This document shows, piece by piece, positions 48,601 to 58,677 of a stretch of 64,000 nucleotides of DNA. The notes under the pieces were generated by a model that did no database searches, had not been told where the DNA came from, and worked only from the letters and a program-made list of their open reading frames with translations. Source of the stretch: a virus; IMG/VR virus record IMGVR_UViG_3300025137_005412, positions 62,001 to 126,000 of that record; one strand, 5' to 3'. Position 1 is the stretch's first letter, and every line of letters starts with the position of its first letter. The translations under genes were made by a program, and so were the position numbers.

Positions 48601-49941
48601 CAAACAGAATTATCTATGAATAAATGGAGAGGACCAATCAAAGATACTTTACATCCTGCTGGAATGTATATGTTTGGTGAATTAAATGTTGATACGAGTG
48701 CTGAAATCAATACAGGAAATTCTGCATTGCCACACACAGACATTGGTACTGAAGCATCTTCACTTACATTTGATGCAGATGATGATTATTATAATGATAA
48801 GCAAACTGAAGGTATTGCTGTTTTTTCAGATAGTATTTCTTTTGCTTCAAATCCATTTAATGTTGTATCATTAACAAACGATGCATCAGGAACTTTCCTT
48901 ACCGCAGATTATACTCAGAGAAATGTTGAATCATCAATACAATCACAAAGAGGAAATGCTTTCTTTGATTATGAACCAGTTGGTCTCGTACATAAAGTAT
49001 GGACAGTGTTTGACTCTGAAGGTCATTACAATCATGTAAGAGGAGCAATTGATTCAGACTCTGATTTGAAAGCTAAATTTGGAATGTACTTCACACCAAG
49101 ACAAGGTGATGGTAAACTAATATTAGGTTCAGGCTTTGATTCAGATTTCTTTAAGAGAGATATTACAACACAAGTTCATGATAGTGAAATTACTCGTGAC
49201 TCAAAAGTTAATAATGTAAAAACTCATTATGTGCCTAGTGAATTTCATGGAGCCAAAAGATATGGTAATATAGAATTAATTGGTATATCACAAGTCAAAT
49301 ATGAAGATTTTGAGTTATTTAGAGTTTATGATTCAGAAATTCCAAAAGATATTTTTCAAAGATGGGATGCTGAAACTGCCGTAACATTTGAAAAAATTGA
49401 TTACAGTAGAATCAAAGATAGTGATAAAGATGTTGATACGTTCAACACTCCATTAGAAAGAACAAGAGAAATAAGAATAAGTAAAGCTGTTGACTTTAAC
49501 ACAGCATTAAGACTTAATAAAGATTTGAACTTCACAGTAAATGGAACAACTTACTATGACTTAGAAGCATTTGAACAAAAGTATCATAACTTCAATGCTT
49601 TAAGAGATTCTGAGTACAATGAAGGTTGGAGCATACCAGGAAAATTCACAGCATTAGGTAATATTAGACAGACTGCACCTGACTCAGAATATGATTCAGA
49701 TATGATTGTAAGAGATGATCAAGCACGTAAGCGATTTGCTATTGAAAAAGAAAGAGGATATTCAGATACTAAATCACCTCGAACAGCAAGAGCTTTTGGA
49801 AATTATTTAGGTGGATCTAATACTATAATCGTAAGACCTACTTATCCTGCGGGTGCTGGAATAAATAATACAGCACAACTATTAGGAACAGTTTCTGACT
49901 CAGATTACAAAGAGAATCTAGAATTTAAGAGAAAAAATTAA
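45694..49941 (+). CDS. 7: baseplate wedge protein gp7-like, enlarged
   Basis: 1415 residues, against 1032 in T4. The N-terminus (AKHILPIVKTQLPEFIRSEHPQFELFISAYYEYLE) and the FKLLFRILFGQEIDLFEPKNQI block are typical of marine T4-like gp7. A beta-rich core with a NVSVTDGGSGFRIGDKFFV unit follows. About 18 DSD tripeptides and many DSE are scattered over the middle and C-terminal two-thirds. The extra length is mostly in these outward regions. It lies between gp6 and gp8 as in T4, with 1-base overlaps on both sides. Confidence 0.88.
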   Translation: MAKHILPIVKTQLPEFIRSEHPQFELFISAYYEYLEKQTDSDSTSALNLFKSAPNAGAIINNAEEYRDVHTTLNEFKEYFQKQLTPFVITGNKVTDGIVFQKARDVYLSKGSPNSFKLLFRILFGQEIDLFEPKNQILIASESLYTSFAQIKAEVIQNESNLGDFNYELATIRLDTDINDSDASKNILTVLDGTFTGVTKNNRTVLTLYLTKNPDSDMNGLLVPRREVLLRDSQDPTKEVKVRLLNHLGNVSVTDGGSGFRIGDKFFVRDTTTTIPVQVTKVASGEIDRLMIRSRGTNYRVGDTIEFLDTASGAGALAFITGVDQQGTVTQIDGTNVRLGEANTGYLSEEFEPVVVPIIQKGQYTHIPVPFIRTNTGSGLVVSGLSSQVGKILEVSTPQTGFFDSDSFGIPTLESPLGIRITNEESIDVGNVIEFQHFTPDSEGGSLRHDSEVFTINLTIQDSDGITNDSDTLYWSGIEELGTNVLYDSTSGGSNYAPGSMADSDDIIVSSNFDKHRFDGRSNGLFSTQWVQGIVEPKLLGGNRTKDARHYVNYSSNRKYFFRSGLKFKIIRMPVAWDSENYNWKIRQIKYYDSDGDSDFIERWKANPEFDIQGITPTYYSWELGQPGPNKWARWVSAWAAIDGGHLNESDGKFTTTATEGNAAWKNIQHQTTRVAGKPGQRYGYPVNRSDSDEYQLGQFSNSTNAIDSVDMPLDKYKNAGMRLGDPERTTHPVDSDNGGGGTSGINIWYDHADNASEAGDLIKLQTEPASRHAVQAFPIKIDDPRLYRLDKFHLDQLKQSAVNDSENTLTYSTEIFVSADLSDSDGSGKGTSKTIGEFVSTGYGGVVATKSADGTSFTISKADSEQVLSTLNKPMNFPNDSEILVFDRLPHALLRVIKVNPSDGTKLSQETFPVSNAIVQYESPILKTGFPLTSITEKTFLNESGFLSSISGGILRDNYTVSEFSYIIQTELSMNKWRGPIKDTLHPAGMYMFGELNVDTSAEINTGNSALPHTDIGTEASSLTFDADDDYYNDKQTEGIAVFSDSISFASNPFNVVSLTNDASGTFLTADYTQRNVESSIQSQRGNAFFDYEPVGLVHKVWTVFDSEGHYNHVRGAIDSDSDLKAKFGMYFTPRQGDGKLILGSGFDSDFFKRDITTQVHDSEITRDSKVNNVKTHYVPSEFHGAKRYGNIELIGISQVKYEDFELFRVYDSEIPKDIFQRWDAETAVTFEKIDYSRIKDSDKDVDTFNTPLERTREIRISKAVDFNTALRLNKDLNFTVNGTTYYDLEAFEQKYHNFNALRDSEYNEGWSIPGKFTALGNIRQTAPDSEYDSDMIVRDDQARKRFAIEKERGYSDTKSPRTARAFGNYLGGSNTIIVRPTYPAGAGINNTAQLLGTVSDSDYKENLEFKRKN

Positions 49942-51353
49942 TGGCAACTATAGGTAAAGTCACTAACGAATTAAAAACACTTTTAACTAAGTCAACACGT
50001 GATGAGATTCGTGATACAACGAATGATGACTCGTTTTATGCGTTTATTGCCTATACAGATTCCGAAGACTATCCCTTCAGTGACTCAGACGCTTCTGAGG
50101 CTGTAACGGACTCAGATCTAATAGGAATCTATAAGAATATGGTCACAATGCACCGAGTACTGCCTGGAGGTGTTTCTCGAGTGATTAAGAGAAAGAACTG
50201 GATAACTAATAGTAGTTATGTCGGTTGGAACTCAGATACTTCAAATGATAGTGACTATTATGTAATGTCTACAGAGATTGTGCAAGGTGTTCCAAGACAA
50301 AATGTTTATAAGTGTTTGAATGCTCCATCTAAAGTATCATCCACTGTAGCACCAACTGGTTCATCTTCATTACCATTTAAAACTTCTGATAATTATTGGT
50401 GGCAGTATATGTACACAATTACAAATTCAGATGCTATTTTATTTATGACATCTGCATTTATGCCAATACCAGAAAGAGTTGATGTAGCTGAATCCGTTAA
50501 CGTAACGGCAGGTACCGCAAGATATGACTTATTGCAAGTACAAAATAATGCAATTAAAGGTAGTGTCTTTAATGTAAGAATAAAACATGGTCCTAATGAA
50601 AGACCAGACTCTGATAAATTAAGAGGATTTACAAACAAACTTGTTGTAAACATTAAAGGTAAAGATGGAGTAGGTAATACACCTACACAAACATTTAAAG
50701 CAACTGCAACTAGAGATAGTGAACAGTCAGCTGTATGGAAATTTCAAGTACAACAATATGGTATAGGTTATACTGCACTTCCTTATGCTTGTGATTCTGA
50801 GAATGATTCAGAAATTAAATGTTTCAGATTAGATCTTGCTCCTGGACTTGGACATGGTGCTGATGCTGGTGATGAACTACAAGCGAGAGATGTTATGATG
50901 ACTTCTCGTGTAATTCCACTAGATAATGGATTTTCAAAATTAGCAAGTGGTGAATTCAGTATGATTGGATTAATTAAGAATCCTATTGATACAGCTACAA
51001 ATAGAATTGGAACACAAAATTATTATACAGTTGCTAAAAAAATAACATGTGATAACGCTGCATTATTCAAAATCAATGATGTGTTCTATAAACAAGGTGA
51101 TTCAGATACAGCTGGTAAAGTTGTTTCGATAGATAATAAAGATGTTTTTTATATTAATGTTGGAAAATTAAGAAACAATTTTGCAGACAGTGATCAGATT
51201 ATTTCCACTACTCACAATAATGTAATTCAGAAAGCTAAGTCAGCTGATGTTATCTTTAATAGTGGTCAATTCTTATCGGTTGATTATTTACCAACAGCAT
51301 TAGAAAGATCACAAGATCAGATAGAATCATTGAATATTATCTTGAAATTGTAA
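49941..51353 (+). CDS. 8: baseplate wedge protein gp8-like, enlarged
   Basis: 470 residues (T4 gp8 is 334). gp8 landmarks: FYAFIAYTDSEDYPF at the start, VPRQNVYKCLNAPS, then DNYWWQYMYTITNSDAILFMTSAFMPIPE. About six DSD tripeptides are present, several in the N-terminal loop that in relatives carries other polar residues. gp8 connects the wedge core to gp10 and the fibres. The start overlaps gp7 by 1 base. A late motif lies right after the stop (51352-51359). Confidence 0.86.
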   Translation: MATIGKVTNELKTLLTKSTRDEIRDTTNDDSFYAFIAYTDSEDYPFSDSDASEAVTDSDLIGIYKNMVTMHRVLPGGVSRVIKRKNWITNSSYVGWNSDTSNDSDYYVMSTEIVQGVPRQNVYKCLNAPSKVSSTVAPTGSSSLPFKTSDNYWWQYMYTITNSDAILFMTSAFMPIPERVDVAESVNVTAGTARYDLLQVQNNAIKGSVFNVRIKHGPNERPDSDKLRGFTNKLVVNIKGKDGVGNTPTQTFKATATRDSEQSAVWKFQVQQYGIGYTALPYACDSENDSEIKCFRLDLAPGLGHGADAGDELQARDVMMTSRVIPLDNGFSKLASGEFSMIGLIKNPIDTATNRIGTQNYYTVAKKITCDNAALFKINDVFYKQGDSDTAGKVVSIDNKDVFYINVGKLRNNFADSDQIISTTHNNVIQKAKSADVIFNSGQFLSVDYLPTALERSQDQIESLNIILKL

Positions 51354-51359
51354 TAAATA
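51352..51359 (+). promoter_or_regulatory. late-promoter motif AATAAATA
   Basis: Octamer at the end of gp8, 22 bases before the ATG at 51382. A GAGAGAG stretch between may serve as ribosome site, although it lies farther from the ATG than usual. Confidence 0.45.
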
Positions 51360-51381
51360 AAAAGAGAGAGATTTACTATAT

Positions 51382-54300
51382 ATGTCAACAATTAACTTAA
51401 ATGTATCGCCGTATTTTGACGATTTTGATGAGAAGAAGGATTACCTTCGTGTCTTATTTAGACCTGGTTTTGCGGTACAGGCAAGAGAGTTAACACAACT
51501 ACAGACTATAGCACAAAAGCAAGTTTCAAGACAAGGAAATCATATATTTAAAGATGGTTCTCGAGTCACTGAAGGTAATGTAAATATAAACTTCAATACA
51601 CACAACATGAACCTTATATCAGGTTCTGGTAATATTAATTTCCCATTAAGTGGTGCTCTCACAGGTTCAGTTGAAGCTACACTAGATAATTTTTCTGAAA
51701 CAATAATTTCTAACCAGGACAACACTGTAAAAGCTAGAGTTTTAAAAACTCCTACTGGTTCTGTACTAGCAAATAAAACAGGTAATATTTACTTCACATA
51801 TATAACAAGTAAAAAATTCACAGATTCAGATCAAGGATACATATACGCAAGAGCTGAAGATAATCCAGAACTTACTGTCACATACGTAAATGTCTTTTCA
51901 AAAGTATCAGAAGCTACAATGGCAACTATACTTTCAGGTATTTACTATATAGATGGTTTCTTTGCAAGAATACAAGAACAAAATATCGTTGTATCATCTA
52001 CAACTCAAAAGCCAACAGCAGCTATAGGTTTCTCAATTACATCAAAAGATATATCTGCAAATGATGATGCATCACTCTTTGATAATGCACGTGGTTCTAC
52101 AAACGAAGGTGCACCAGGTGCGAATAGATTACAAAACCTAATTAGTGTATTAATAAAGAGTACATTAGATCAAGGTTCTGATCCAACATTCTACAAGCAA
52201 GTAGAGATTAAAGATGGTGTAATTTTAGGAGATACTGAAAAGACTCCTACTGGATCAAGAGTGACTCCAAATCCTATGTACAATGGTCTTGGCGATACAA
52301 TGGCAAGAAGAAGAAAAGAAGAATCAGGTTCTTATGCAGTTAATAAATTCATTCCAAAAATTCAACAACAATCTTATGAAGATTCAGATAAGTTTGCAGT
52401 TTCATTCAGCAAAGGTCTAGCTTATATTAATGGATATAGACAAGAAACATTTGCAGATGAATTAATATATTTAGATCGTAATACAGAAGCTAAAAAAGAA
52501 ACAAACCACAAAATTCCTATTCTAGGAGCACCATACGTAGAAGTAAGAAATGTAAACAGTGGTACAATGTCTGGTATGTTAACTGCTGATGCTAATGGTA
52601 TTGGTGCATTCACTAACAAACTAGCGCTAAAAGATTCTGATGGAAATACTATTGGATTTGCTAGATCATATGGTTATCAAGCAACTAACGGTGAAACTAA
52701 TGGTAGAGTATATCTTACTGATGTTAAGATGTTCCAACATGTAAGATTTGGACCATCTGGTACATATGATTCAGACACAAGTCATTTTTGGAGAAACTCC
52801 TTAATTGCTGGTGAACAAGTCACTGCAACTTTAAATGGTAAAGTTCAGACTGGTGATGTTGTAAAATTGTATGCACAACACAAGAACGATTCTGACTGGA
52901 CAGATATAAACTTCTCACCTAATGGTCTAAACAGACTTGGTGGTGTATCATCTTATAAGACTACTGGTGTACTACTCACAAATTCAAATGCACAATTTCA
53001 AAAAGGTGCAAAGATTGAAGGTTCTATTGATAGAACTGTGGTATTATCTCCAAGAATTGAAAATGCACGTCAATTTAAGTTTGCAGAAGTAAGAGAAGTA
53101 AGAGGTTCAACAAACGATTCTGAAGGTGTATCATTCAAGGCATTTACTGATTGGACACCTGGTGAAGGTGCTAAAATGAAAAATGTTTCAGGTGCATTAT
53201 TTGGTGGTACCGGAAAAACATTTAAAACACTACGTTCTGGTACAGTTCCATTTGATAATGACTTTGATGTTCTTTATAAAGCACCACCTACAATTTCTTC
53301 AACAGACGGTGGATTAGCAGTCACACCAGACTTTTCAGATTCTCAATGGTCAACACACTTTAGAAATGGTGACTATAAGAAAACGAGAATTGATGATGCT
53401 GTAGAGATTACAAAAGAATTAAAATATGGTGTTTTAAAAATAAGAAATACATCAGATATTACAAGATCGTCTTCAGTGAATTCCTCTTGGTCAGCACTAG
53501 ATAGAAAGATTAACTTATTCTATCCAGACATTTACAGAGTTTATAAGATTGTTCATGGTTCTACGAACAATTCATTTGGTACATCAACTACAGAACCTAA
53601 CGCAAGCTTTGATAGAATTAAAGTAAACATTTCTGGTGGTGCAACTATACCACAAGGTTCACTAATAATTGGTAAAACTTCCAAGACACGTGCTAGAGTA
53701 GCACTTTCAAATACAATTGCAACTGGACAGACTACATTATCAGGTTCAACTGGTTATCATATCTCAATGTCAGGTACTGGTGCTCAAGATTTACTTGAAG
53801 TGTGCTTTGAAAAAGGTCAAGCTTTCACTGCAGGTGAACAGTTAAAAATAAAAGTTCCTGCTAAAGAAGATGCTATATCTTCAGAAATTACATTTACAGA
53901 AGTAAACACAAAAAAACCAGGTTCAGATATTACAGCTAACTATTTACTTGATGATGGACAAAGAGTTGATTCATATCATATTGGTTCTGTTATCAGAAAA
54001 ACTGGTGTACCAGCACCAGCTAATGGTGATATTTTAATATTCTATTCATACTTTGATGCTAATCCATTTCAATCATTCTATTATGGTGTAGATTCATATT
54101 CAGGTGATGGTTTCTATGATGTAGACCCAAGATATTATGGTAAACCAACTGAAATTAAAGAATATGAAGCATACACTGGTCTTAATTTAAGAAATGTTAT
54201 TGACTTTAGATTTAGACAAAGATTAATAAGTGGTTATGCAACAACTAACAACCCACTATCATTTTTATATAGAGAGTTTGAAAACACTGGTGTTCATGTT

Positions 54301-57300
54301 ATTCCAGATGGTCAATTCTCTACAGATGCAGAATTCTTTACTGGACAAAATATATCTTTCATACTTAATAATAAAGGTAGGATTAAAACAGTTCCAGGTG
54401 TAGCAGATGTCAAATCTCCAAAAGACCCAGATATTCAAGCAGGCGGAATGGTTCTTGCAACAATCTCAGTTCCACCAGCAGTAAGATACCCAGATAAAGA
54501 AATAGTAATATTCAGTGACCAACAACGTGGATATACAATGCGTGATATTGGAAAACTTGAAAAACGTATTAGAAATTTAGAAACATCAGTAAGCCTGTCT
54601 CTCTTAGAGAGTAAAGCTTTACAAGACAATATTGGTACAAGAGTAAAATCTGGATTTATTGTAGATGACTTCTCATCAGCTATTAACACTCCAGCTGATA
54701 TAACAAATACACAGTTTAGATCTTCTATTGATGTTTCAAGAAACGTATTAAGACCACCATCTGTAGAAACAAATGTACAACTTCAAAGAGTAAGTGATGG
54801 TAATCGTATTGATCCATTCTTCTTAGCACAAAACACTGGATTTATCTTAAAATCCTACACACAAGAACAGATGCTTGAACAAACATTTGCTTCAAGCTTA
54901 GTCAGAATTAATCCATTTGCAACTTGGGTTTATTCAGGTCAAATAGAATTAAATCCAACCCAAGATTTCTGGAGAGATCCAACTTGGAATGTTGTAGAAA
55001 ATTTCTTTGTAGATAGAACTTCTTTTGGTGGTGGTTTATCAACTGTTTCACAATCAGTATTCGATAATTTAGTACCAGTCACAAGAGATATTCCTAACAC
55101 TAACTTTAACACAGTAGAAACAAACTGGACTGGAACCGTGACTTCTACTACAACTGATGACTTTGGTAATCCAATGCTAGGTTGGTGGTGGTGGAATCAG
55201 GGTGGTACAACTACAACAACTACAGAAACACAAGTAGGTACTGAAACTACTAGCAACTTTATTGCACAAGAAGAAGAGTTTACAAGTTCTTCAGACTTTA
55301 ATGTAAGAGAAGTAAGAGAAAAAGATGACGCTTGGATAAGATCGCAAACATTAGAATTCGAAGGTCAAGGATTTAGACCAGACACAGATCTTAAAGCTAT
55401 ATTTGATGGTCAAGATGTTTCAAGTACATGTTCACAAACAGATTTCTTACCATTAGAAACTACAACTGCAAGAACTTATGCAGTTCAAGGTAATTTAAAA
55501 ACAGATGGTAAAGGACAAATACGTGGAAGATTTATAATACCATCACAAACATTCAAGACTGGAACTAAAGGTTTTATACTTTCTGACAAAGATGGTTCAA
55601 AAACAACTGAAGGTACAGTGTTCTTTACATCTAGAGGATTCTTTGAAGTTGGAGATTTAACAAACTTTAGAGCAACTAGAGATGCTGGTAATAGATTAAT
55701 ATCATCACAAACATCTAACGTAACTGGTGAATCAACCGTTACTACTAACACAGTATGGAATCCATTTATTTGGCCAATATTCAACTTAAATATAGGTGGT
55801 GGTGATCCTATTGCACAGCTATTTACTTTACCACTTGATCCTGGATCAGATCCAAACAATTTTAACCCAGTTAGAAATGAAGCAAGATCAACTGGTTCAT
55901 TCATAACATCAGTAGATATATTCTTAGGTTTCATAGATACAAGAGCTAACAATGATCACGTAATTTGTGAGATTAGAAGTAGTGATAATGGTTATCCTGG
56001 TAGAGAAATACTAGGTAGAGCAAGAGTTGATGTGACAAAGGCAAATGAGAATATAAGTAAACCAACAGTAGCTACAAACTTTAGATTTACAAATCCAGTT
56101 TACTTACAAGAAGAAACAGAATATGCAATTGTTCTACTAACACCATCAGATACTACATCAGCTTGGACAGCATTACAAGGAGAAGAAGATGTTATTACTG
56201 GTGGAAAGATAACTTCTCAACCAAATGTTGGTGGATACTTTGGATCATTCTTTAAATCGCAAAATGGTTCTACATGGACAGCCGAACAAAATAGAGATCT
56301 AACATTCAAAGCTTACCGAGCTAAGTTTGATCTTGGTGAATCTGCAATAACAATGAGAGATAAAGCAAACTTCTATGGCCAACCAATTGGTCAAGCAGCT
56401 CAGGGATTAGCAGTAGAAACATTTAACAATTCATACTATATTAAAATCCATCATCCAAATCACGGAATGTATGGTCCTGATGATACACACAGTGTAAGAA
56501 TTCTTGGTGTTGCTGGTAATGGAAATATTAGTAATGCTGCAGATTCAGACTTAGTAAGATTTAGAGGAGAATCTGCATTGAATGGTTTACCAGTATCACT
56601 TATTAATAATGTAAGTAGTTTAGGAAATCTAACAACTACTTCCACAACTGCAAAACATAAAGTAAAATTTGCTACTCAAGATACATACATAATCGATATG
56701 AGTGAAGCTGATTCAGATACTTCAGCAGTAGCTTCATCACCAACAACTGGTGGATGGCACAAACAAGTTAAGAGTGGTAGAGGTGGTGGAGTACAAGTAG
56801 TTGCAACTGCAAACGTGCAGTATGATTCTATTAGAACTAATACACAAGCAATTAATTTTGATGAAACCTCAGTGAAACAAGAAGTTAAGACAACTACTGG
56901 TGCAAACTTAATATTAAGATCAGCATCAAACCAATTTGGTTATAATACTGATTCAATATATTATAAATCACCACTTGTAAAAGATACAGCTGCAGTAAAT
57001 CTTCCTATGGATAAACTCACAGACTTTGATCATCCAAGAATTATCTTAGGTTCTATGAATAAATCATCATCTGCAGACTTTGAACAAATTCTTTATTTAA
57101 ACACAGCAAATGAATACCTATCACCAGTTATTAGATTAGATGCTGCAAGTCAAATGTTTGTACTTAAAAATAACTATGGTAAATACATTGATGATTCAGA
57201 ATTAGCTGGTTTTATTGATTCAGATTTAGCAGCATCATCAAATACTACTAAGCAAAAACAATATGCTTCTTACAAAGCTGGTTTATCAAGTTTTGATGAA

Positions 57301-57654
57301 ACTGCAGCATATATAACAAAAGATATTACACTCTTAGAACCAGCAACCCAGATACGAGTATTATTTGATGCTGATATGGATCCAGGTGCTGAGCTTGTAG
57401 TTAAGTATAAAGCTAGAGTTGTAGGTGATAATACTCAATTTGAAGAATTAGAATGGCAAACATTCCCTAGAAATCAAGTAGTAAATGAAACAAACTTTGG
57501 TAAGTTCACATCAGATATTGATTTTGATCAATACTCATTAACGCAAGATGTTGGATTTGAATTTGAGTCATTTAAAATTAAAATTGAAATGAATTCTGAG
57601 AACTCTTCCTTCATCAGTCAAGTAAGAGATTTAAGAATTATTGCAGTAGTATAA
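51382..57654 (+). CDS. very large baseplate/virion structural protein, DUF4815-type N-terminus (2090 aa)
   Basis: 2090 residues. The N-terminus (LNVSPYFDDFDEKKDYLRVLFRPGFAVQARELTQLQTIAQ) is that of DUF4815-type virion proteins common in marine T4-like phages, located where T4 has gp9/gp10. A coiled-coil block at about 1050-1080, a Trp/Thr-rich insertion (GWWWWNQGG then Thr runs) near residue 1270, and beta-rich C-terminal domains follow. DSD motifs are present but sparser than in gp7. It is likely the outer baseplate pin or arm that carries fibres. The stop overlaps the next small gene (TAATG). Confidence 0.82.
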   Translation: MSTINLNVSPYFDDFDEKKDYLRVLFRPGFAVQARELTQLQTIAQKQVSRQGNHIFKDGSRVTEGNVNINFNTHNMNLISGSGNINFPLSGALTGSVEATLDNFSETIISNQDNTVKARVLKTPTGSVLANKTGNIYFTYITSKKFTDSDQGYIYARAEDNPELTVTYVNVFSKVSEATMATILSGIYYIDGFFARIQEQNIVVSSTTQKPTAAIGFSITSKDISANDDASLFDNARGSTNEGAPGANRLQNLISVLIKSTLDQGSDPTFYKQVEIKDGVILGDTEKTPTGSRVTPNPMYNGLGDTMARRRKEESGSYAVNKFIPKIQQQSYEDSDKFAVSFSKGLAYINGYRQETFADELIYLDRNTEAKKETNHKIPILGAPYVEVRNVNSGTMSGMLTADANGIGAFTNKLALKDSDGNTIGFARSYGYQATNGETNGRVYLTDVKMFQHVRFGPSGTYDSDTSHFWRNSLIAGEQVTATLNGKVQTGDVVKLYAQHKNDSDWTDINFSPNGLNRLGGVSSYKTTGVLLTNSNAQFQKGAKIEGSIDRTVVLSPRIENARQFKFAEVREVRGSTNDSEGVSFKAFTDWTPGEGAKMKNVSGALFGGTGKTFKTLRSGTVPFDNDFDVLYKAPPTISSTDGGLAVTPDFSDSQWSTHFRNGDYKKTRIDDAVEITKELKYGVLKIRNTSDITRSSSVNSSWSALDRKINLFYPDIYRVYKIVHGSTNNSFGTSTTEPNASFDRIKVNISGGATIPQGSLIIGKTSKTRARVALSNTIATGQTTLSGSTGYHISMSGTGAQDLLEVCFEKGQAFTAGEQLKIKVPAKEDAISSEITFTEVNTKKPGSDITANYLLDDGQRVDSYHIGSVIRKTGVPAPANGDILIFYSYFDANPFQSFYYGVDSYSGDGFYDVDPRYYGKPTEIKEYEAYTGLNLRNVIDFRFRQRLISGYATTNNPLSFLYREFENTGVHVIPDGQFSTDAEFFTGQNISFILNNKGRIKTVPGVADVKSPKDPDIQAGGMVLATISVPPAVRYPDKEIVIFSDQQRGYTMRDIGKLEKRIRNLETSVSLSLLESKALQDNIGTRVKSGFIVDDFSSAINTPADITNTQFRSSIDVSRNVLRPPSVETNVQLQRVSDGNRIDPFFLAQNTGFILKSYTQEQMLEQTFASSLVRINPFATWVYSGQIELNPTQDFWRDPTWNVVENFFVDRTSFGGGLSTVSQSVFDNLVPVTRDIPNTNFNTVETNWTGTVTSTTTDDFGNPMLGWWWWNQGGTTTTTTETQVGTETTSNFIAQEEEFTSSSDFNVREVREKDDAWIRSQTLEFEGQGFRPDTDLKAIFDGQDVSSTCSQTDFLPLETTTARTYAVQGNLKTDGKGQIRGRFIIPSQTFKTGTKGFILSDKDGSKTTEGTVFFTSRGFFEVGDLTNFRATRDAGNRLISSQTSNVTGESTVTTNTVWNPFIWPIFNLNIGGGDPIAQLFTLPLDPGSDPNNFNPVRNEARSTGSFITSVDIFLGFIDTRANNDHVICEIRSSDNGYPGREILGRARVDVTKANENISKPTVATNFRFTNPVYLQEETEYAIVLLTPSDTTSAWTALQGEEDVITGGKITSQPNVGGYFGSFFKSQNGSTWTAEQNRDLTFKAYRAKFDLGESAITMRDKANFYGQPIGQAAQGLAVETFNNSYYIKIHHPNHGMYGPDDTHSVRILGVAGNGNISNAADSDLVRFRGESALNGLPVSLINNVSSLGNLTTTSTTAKHKVKFATQDTYIIDMSEADSDTSAVASSPTTGGWHKQVKSGRGGGVQVVATANVQYDSIRTNTQAINFDETSVKQEVKTTTGANLILRSASNQFGYNTDSIYYKSPLVKDTAAVNLPMDKLTDFDHPRIILGSMNKSSSADFEQILYLNTANEYLSPVIRLDAASQMFVLKNNYGKYIDDSELAGFIDSDLAASSNTTKQKQYASYKAGLSSFDETAAYITKDITLLEPATQIRVLFDADMDPGAELVVKYKARVVGDNTQFEELEWQTFPRNQVVNETNFGKFTSDIDFDQYSLTQDVGFEFESFKIKIEMNSENSSFISQVRDLRIIAVV

Positions 57655-57833
57655 TGCATAAACGTGATTTAAAAAGAGATCCTAAGAATGGTGCTCTATT
57701 AAATACTAATAGACAAGATGTTATTGAGTACAAAAAGAAAATTGCTGAAGAACATGAAAATGAAAAAAGATTAACAACACTAGAAAAAAAGATGGATAAA
57801 ATTATAAACATATTGGAGAAGCTTGATGGCTAA
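57654..57833 (+). CDS. small coiled-coil protein (59 aa)
   Basis: Short frame read by hand: ATG at 57654 in a TAATG overlap, stop at 57833, overlapping the next ATG by 8 bases. The 59 residues are basic and charged at the N-terminus (KRDLKRDPKNG) and form a Lys/Glu coiled coil at the C-terminus (LEKKMDKIINILEKL). The overlaps on both sides support a real gene. It may be a small trimerising or accessory virion protein. No family recognised. Confidence 0.65.
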   Translation: MHKRDLKRDPKNGALLNTNRQDVIEYKKKIAEEHENEKRLTTLEKKMDKIINILEKLDG

Positions 57834-58668
57834 TTTAAGAGATATACTAGTACCAAATTTTGGATTTCAGGATTCTGATACTGAAGTAGGTATTGCTCCA
57901 GTTAATATAGATTCAGGTACTTTACCATTTAATGATGCTAGCAGAATTGTAAAAAACAATGTTAGAATTAATATTGGTTCTTCACCTAATTCAAACACAG
58001 GTGATCCATTAAGAACAGCATTTATTAAAATTGGAAACTTTATGGAAGCAGTTTATCGAGCTGACTCTGATAAAGACTTACGTGTTAAAAGATTTGAAAC
58101 ACCAGTAGGTGACTCTGACTTTAGAATTTTAGGTGTCAAGAGTTGTGATGATTTAAGATGGGATTCTGATGGTGTACATACAAATTTAGGAAATGCAAAC
58201 ACAGGATTTGATAGTGATACATTTGCTGGTCTAAAACCTGGTGATACATTACTCCTTACAGATCAAATATCTCCTAGAAGTAGACAGTCATTTGTTGACA
58301 GATATGCAAGATCTAATCCACACGGTCGTATTGATATTAATACAGTAAGACTAAAAAATAATGAATACAGTGTAAACGCACCAGCATTCTTAAAAGTAGG
58401 CGCTGATGGTTTATTAAAAGTACAAACTGAGTTTGCCTTAGATCAAGTTGGTCTTGATTTTGATGGTGCATTAGAAAGATTAAGTGCAGGTACTCAAAAA
58501 AGTAAACTAAGCTCAGCAGATCAAAAAAAATTATATCAAGACTTTAATGATGTTCAAGGTTTAACATCCTCATCTTTCAGAATCAGTGCTAGTAATATAG
58601 AAGATGGCTTTGCTGAATTAGTAGCCAGACAAGTAAGGATTGGATACGATGCAGGATTCTATGGATAA
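57826..58668 (+). CDS. virion structural protein with IGSSPNxxTGD module (280 aa)
   Basis: I start at the ATG at 57826, which has a GGAG site; a TTG just upstream is less likely. The 280 residues contain INIGSSPNSNTGDPLRTAFIKIGNFMEAVYRAD (about 47-79), a module repeated in altered form in the 474-aa gene at 60660. Several DSD tripeptides lie in the N-terminal third. The C-terminal third is helical. It lies before gp14, where T4 has wac and 13, but I do not see clear resemblance to either. Probably a neck or baseplate accessory protein. Confidence 0.68.
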   Translation: MANLRDILVPNFGFQDSDTEVGIAPVNIDSGTLPFNDASRIVKNNVRINIGSSPNSNTGDPLRTAFIKIGNFMEAVYRADSDKDLRVKRFETPVGDSDFRILGVKSCDDLRWDSDGVHTNLGNANTGFDSDTFAGLKPGDTLLLTDQISPRSRQSFVDRYARSNPHGRIDINTVRLKNNEYSVNAPAFLKVGADGLLKVQTEFALDQVGLDFDGALERLSAGTQKSKLSSADQKKLYQDFNDVQGLTSSSFRISASNIEDGFAELVARQVRIGYDAGFYG

Positions 58669-58677
58669 TGAGCACAG

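Noticed and set aside
55485-55952. 155-residue minus-strand frame inside the 2090-aa gene
   Set aside because: Shadow frame produced by biased codon use; the plus frame is continuous and has clear homology.
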